A stretch of 6,687 nucleotides of DNA from an uncultured Coriobacteriales bacterium (GTDB lineage Bacteria > Actinomycetota > Coriobacteriia > Coriobacteriales > Atopobiaceae), in contig CAMZCV010000056.1 in assembly GCA_947305035.1 (NCBI GenBank), positions 1 to 6,687 on the forward strand. Direction: 5' to 3'. The notes beneath the pieces were generated by a model that had not been told where the DNA came from, ran no database searches, and saw only the letters and a program-made list of their open reading frames with translations. Shown one piece after another: positions 4,651 to 6,687 of this stretch. Both the position numbers and the translations under genes were made by a program. Position 1 is the stretch's first letter; the number at the start of each line of letters is the position of its first letter.

Positions 4651-5096
4651 TGGGCGCCCGGGAGCTGTTCGAGGACGCGCGGCAGGCCAGCTTCGAGCTC
4701 CACCGCCACGACCTGCGGTACAACGCCATGGAGCGCCGCGCGCTCTCCCTGGGCGGCGCGTCGGACTCCAAGGTCGCATCTGGCTCCATCCGCGACGGGA
4801 TGGCGCCCGTGGCGTCCATGGTGGACTACGAGGCCATGATGGCGCGCCGCACGGCCGAGTGGTGCGCCGCCGTCGACAGGGCCGTGCGCGTGCTCTACGG
4901 GAGCGACTGGGACCACGGCCTCGCGCGGGAGCTCGGGCTGGGGTACGCCGAGGTGCTGGACTGCATCTACGTCCAGCGCGAGTCAATCCGCTCGACGGCG
5001 CTCAGGCTGCACTACTCGCGGCGCACGGTCGCCTACATGCGCAACCGCGCCCTGCGCTTCGTGGACGCCGTGGGCGCCGATTCGCTGGCGCGCTGA
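4650..5096 (+). CDS. Sigma-region-4-like phage transcription regulator (RinA/ArpU/DUF1492-like build)
   Basis: A 148-residue protein. The N-terminal helix (ARELFEDARQASFELHRHDL) and the central part with GGASDSKVASGSIRDGMAPV and the helix YEAMMARRTAEW (60-71) fit small phage regulators that sit just before the packaging genes, where a helical N-terminus, a Gly/Ser-rich loop and a MxxRxxE helix precede a sigma-like end. Residues 98-140 form that end: YAEVLDCIYVQRESIRSTAL, then LHYSRRTVAYMRNRALRFVD, which matches sigma-70 region 4 (helix, turn S-x-R-T-V, recognition helix, A-L-x-x-x-D). Proteins of this build (RinA, ArpU) activate phage late genes, and the gene's place supports that. It overlaps the preceding stop by one base. 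Three 10-bp-spaced TTGCAC repeats lie right after its stop and may be its target. Confidence 0.7.
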   Translation: MGARELFEDARQASFELHRHDLRYNAMERRALSLGGASDSKVASGSIRDGMAPVASMVDYEAMMARRTAEWCAAVDRAVRVLYGSDWDHGLARELGLGYAEVLDCIYVQRESIRSTALRLHYSRRTVAYMRNRALRFVDAVGADSLAR

Positions 5097-5100
5097 AAGT

Positions 5101-5126
5101 TTGCACACCCTTGCACACCTTTGCAC
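5101..5126 (+). repeat. Three TTGCAC repeats at exact 10-bp period, candidate operator or packaging site
   Basis: TTGCAC at 5101-5106, 5111-5116 and 5121-5126, the first two extended to TTGCACACC. The 10-bp step places all copies on the same face of the helix, as expected for a bound protein array. The block lies five bases after the stop of the sigma-like regulator and just before a terminator and the HNH packaging gene. TTGCAC also resembles a -35 box, and TAAGAT at 5129-5134 resembles a -10 box, but the spacing to any copy (12 or 22) is not the usual 17, so I do not call a standard promoter. Confidence 0.65.
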
Positions 5127-5150
5127 GGTAAGATGGTATCGTGAGAGACT

Positions 5151-5180
5151 GGCCCGCAGAGATGCGGGCCTTTCGCGTTT
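5151..5180 (+). terminator. Intrinsic terminator after the regulator gene
   Basis: GGCCCGCA (5151-5158) pairs perfectly with TGCGGGCC (5163-5170) around a GAGA tetraloop, followed by TTT, then CGCG, then TTT. The stem is strong and the T tract broken, so termination may be partial. It lies between the regulator and the HNH gene and separates the two transcription units. Confidence 0.75.
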
Positions 5181-5191
5181 GGGGGCATTCC

Positions 5192-5494
5192 ATGGCCAAG
5201 GACCAGTGGGACGGGCCCGCTGGAAGGCGCGTCAAGGCCGCGTGCTTCGAGCGCGACAAGAGGCGCAACGCGCCGTGCATGTGGTGCGGCAACCCCATCG
5301 ACTACTCGAAGGGGCCGTACAGGCGCGGCGGGGACGTGTGGGCGTGGTCGCCCGAGCACATCCGCCCGCAGGACAGATGGCCCGAGCTGGTGCTGGAGCC
5401 GTCGAACATCGGCGCCGCCCACTTCCACTGCAACGCATCGAGGCAGGATCGCGCGGGGCTCGCCGTGATGGGCGTGAGGTCCCGCAGGTGGTAA
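5192..5494 (+). CDS. HNH endonuclease, small, packaging-module type
   Basis: A 100-residue protein. Residues 14-24 (VKAACFERDKR) are the typical helix before the first knuckle. Cys29 and Cys32 (CMWCG) form the first metal half, PEHIRP carries His56, EPSNIG carries Asn72, and HFHCNASR carries His79, Cys80 and Asn81. This is the beta-beta-alpha-metal HNH core with a CN in the last position, as in small phage HNH proteins that work with the terminase (HK97 gp74 type). The gene lies where such a nuclease is expected, after the regulator and before terminase. ATG 5192 is chosen, with GGGGG at 5181-5185. A GTG at 5141 would add 17 residues, but the terminator hairpin would lie inside the gene. It probably cuts or nicks DNA during genome packaging (inference). 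Confidence 0.85.
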   Translation: MAKDQWDGPAGRRVKAACFERDKRRNAPCMWCGNPIDYSKGPYRRGGDVWAWSPEHIRPQDRWPELVLEPSNIGAAHFHCNASRQDRAGLAVMGVRSRRW

Positions 5495-5511
5495 ACGGAT
5501 AGATACCGAGA

Positions 5512-5538
5512 AGGCGCTGCCGTAGCGGGACGGCGCCT
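5512..5538. other. Inverted repeat after the HNH gene, no T tract
   Basis: AGGCGCTG (5512-5519) pairs with CGGCGCCT (5531-5538), eight pairs with one T-G pair and an 11-base loop. An alternative fold pairs GCCGT (5519-5523) with ACGGC (5530-5534). No T run follows, so this is not an intrinsic terminator. It could be an RNA-stabilising hairpin or part of a packaging signal, since in HK97-like phages the cos region lies between the HNH gene and the terminase. Confidence 0.45.
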
Positions 5539-5563
5539 GCAATCAACGACATACGAGCACGAT

Positions 5564-5607
5564 CGAAAAGGCGCACATTGCCGCTACCAGTGTGCGCCTT
5601 TTCGTTT
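5564..5607. terminator. Strong 14-bp intrinsic terminator, usable in both directions
   Basis: CGAAAAGGCGCACA (5564-5577) is perfectly complementary to TGTGCGCCTTTTCG (5591-5604), with a 13-base loop. The 3' arm ends in TTTT and continues CGTTT; the 5' arm has AAAA, giving a T tract on the other strand too. It ends four bases before the ribosome site (GGAG, 5608-5611) of the next gene, so it must limit read-through into that gene. Confidence 0.85.
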
Positions 5608-5616
5608 GGAGCTTGC

Positions 5617-6642
5617 ATGGGAAACTCTGCGAGCGGGCGCAACGCCGGCAACGTTGCATCCAACGCGAGGGCCGAGGCCGAGTGTCGCGAACGGTTCATG
5701 GCTCTGTTCGATGAGAAGTACGCGCACTACTTCGAGTTTATCGGAGGGCGCACCTCGAGTAAGGGCAAGGCGCGCCTGCGCTGCAGGTTCTGCGGGCACG
5801 AGTTCGACAAGCACGGAGGCTTTGCAGTCATAGGCAGCAACATCTACTGCCCGCACTGCCACGTGCATCGAGACGATGCGGTGACCGCTCCGACCGACGG
5901 ACGGCTCGTCGAGCATCTGACCGAGATGTACGAGAGCGGCATGAAGGCATCGGAGATAGCGGCTGCGACTGGCGTGCAGGACAGGTTCGTCCGCAGACTG
6001 CTCAAGGAGGACGGCGTCGAGTTCGATACGTACCGCTACATCAAGCGCGCAGCAGAGCAGCGAAAGACGTCGCAGGAGGCACGCAGGGCCGTTCTAAGCG
6101 CCTTTGACGAGCTGTCGCATGAGATACGCGACGACGGAATGACAAAGGCTCTGAAAGCCGCCACGGGCCGCGTGGAGCACGATTGCAGGTGCTTCGGCAA
6201 CACCGCCGAGTTCATCGAGCGGTTCGCGCCGATGTGGGCGACATGCGGGCACTGCGGGAAGGATTACCTGTTCTTCCCGAGCATGGAGAAGTTCGGGAGG
6301 AAGAAGCCCGGGCCGTATTGTTCGCGCAGGTGCGTGGTTAAGCACAACCACCACTCGTCGAACGTGGGCTACCGCCTCCGCAAGTACGGCAGCGCGGACA
6401 AGCCGCGGGACAGCATCAAGCTCGACAAGGTAATCGAGCGGGACGACGGCATCTGCTACATCTGCGGCCGCAGGACGTCGAAGGACGACCATTACTACAG
6501 CCACGGCTGGTTCACCGTAGGCGATTCGTACCCGACCATCGACCACGTGATACCGCTTGCAAAGGGCGGCACGCACACGTGGGACAACGTGAGGCTCGCA
6601 TGCCGCAGGTGCAACTCAGAGAAGCGCGATTCGGTGGCATAG
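5617..6642 (+). CDS. HNH homing-type endonuclease with zinc fingers and helix-turn-helix
   Basis: A 341-residue protein. The first zinc knuckle pair is C56/C59 (CRFCG) and C78/C81 (CPHC). A helix-turn-helix lies at 104-131 (MYESGMKASEIAAATGVQ, then RFVRRLLKEDG). A second zinc pair is C210/C213 (CGHCG) and C235/C239 (CSRRC). The nuclease core is at 275-336: C280/C283 (CYICG), DHVIPLAKGG with His310, TWDNVRLAC with Asn324, and CRRCNSEKRD (C329/C332, Asn333). All core HNH positions are intact. This layout of DNA-reading fingers and HTH plus a C-terminal HNH is that of free-standing homing or mobile HNH nucleases. ATG 5617 has GGAG at 5608-5611, just after a strong terminator, so expression is probably low or from a separate start. 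It sits between the packaging HNH gene and the expected terminase, which suggests an insertion. Confidence 0.85.
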   Translation: MGNSASGRNAGNVASNARAEAECRERFMALFDEKYAHYFEFIGGRTSSKGKARLRCRFCGHEFDKHGGFAVIGSNIYCPHCHVHRDDAVTAPTDGRLVEHLTEMYESGMKASEIAAATGVQDRFVRRLLKEDGVEFDTYRYIKRAAEQRKTSQEARRAVLSAFDELSHEIRDDGMTKALKAATGRVEHDCRCFGNTAEFIERFAPMWATCGHCGKDYLFFPSMEKFGRKKPGPYCSRRCVVKHNHHSSNVGYRLRKYGSADKPRDSIKLDKVIERDDGICYICGRRTSKDDHYYSHGWFTVGDSYPTIDHVIPLAKGGTHTWDNVRLACRRCNSEKRDSVA

Positions 6643-6687
6643 ACCCCATACCGAGTCGAATTCTTGGCGTTTTCAAGCCCCGCCGAC
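6643..6687. other. Right end of window, no gene recognised
   Basis: These 45 bases carry no start codon with a ribosome site and no clear structure. They contain ATACCGAG (6648-6655), a copy of the eight bases at 5503-5510. Terminase genes would be expected further right. Confidence 0.5.

Noticed and set aside
4042..4986. Long open frame on the minus strand (314 codons)
   Set aside because: It is opposite four well-supported plus-strand genes with coupled starts, and its Arg/Pro/Ser-rich low-complexity composition marks it as a shadow.
5101..5139. Standard sigma-70 promoter with TTGCAC as -35
   Set aside because: Possible -10 boxes (TAAGAT at 5129, TATCGT at 5137, TGGTAT at 5134) either have the wrong spacing to every TTGCAC copy or match the consensus poorly.
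5141..5191. Upstream GTG start for the small HNH gene
   Set aside because: It would place the perfect terminator hairpin (5151-5170) inside the gene; the HNH fold begins after ATG 5192, which has its own G-rich ribosome site.
5578..5616. Upstream start for the large HNH gene
   Set aside because: The added residues would be encoded by the loop and 3' arm of the terminator; ATG 5617 has GGAG at proper distance.
5495..6687. Group I intron carrying the large HNH gene
   Set aside because: I could not find the conserved P, Q, R and S core elements, and no interrupted host gene can be seen on both sides; a free-standing mobile HNH gene is simpler.

Overview
The window is a high-GC, densely packed, entirely plus-strand block of phage or prophage genes. 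Overlapping start and stop codons, many short genes of unknown function, three HNH nuclease genes, and the order replication, small accessory genes, regulators, packaging nuclease all point to a temperate-type tailed phage. The codon use and the look of several accessory proteins (an N-terminal TDELR-type helix, a DADGVPIKVGDEL-type stretch, C-terminal Cys clusters) resemble phages of gut Actinomycetota of the class Coriobacteriia (Eggerthella and relatives). That host assignment is inference from memory of protein style, not a search.

Left part (1-890): the end of a single-stranded DNA-binding protein gene with an acidic DDDCPF tail, then a short DUF4373-like (Lin1244/Lin1753 N-terminal type) putative replication protein. 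It is followed by a 252-bp non-coding stretch packed with repeats: six 12-bp iterons with no length variation, a pair of 12-bp repeats 20 bp apart, a pair of 11-bp repeats 30 bp apart, and a very GC-rich hairpin. This is the best candidate for the phage replication origin. It is also open in all three forward frames across the iterons, which raises the question of a lost or recoded C-terminus.

Middle part (891-4192): a small phage protein and an HNH endonuclease with two N-terminal helical repeats and a C-terminal zinc-binding module. Then comes a chain of seven small genes (94, 87, 62, 68, 124, 129 and 173 residues), mostly linked by ATGA overlaps. Several junctions share nearly the same sequence, as if the genes were interchangeable cassettes.

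Right part (4189-5096): three consecutive DNA-binding proteins. They are a 91-residue protein with two helix-turn-helix units, a 61-residue protein with one, and a 148-residue sigma-region-4-like regulator of the kind that sits just before phage packaging genes. After it come three TTGCAC repeats at 10-bp spacing and a strong hairpin terminator, then a 100-residue HNH protein typical of the packaging module. Two further hairpins, one a 14-bp terminator, precede a third, larger HNH protein with extra zinc fingers that looks like a mobile homing-type nuclease inserted before the expected terminase genes. The terminase itself lies outside the window.
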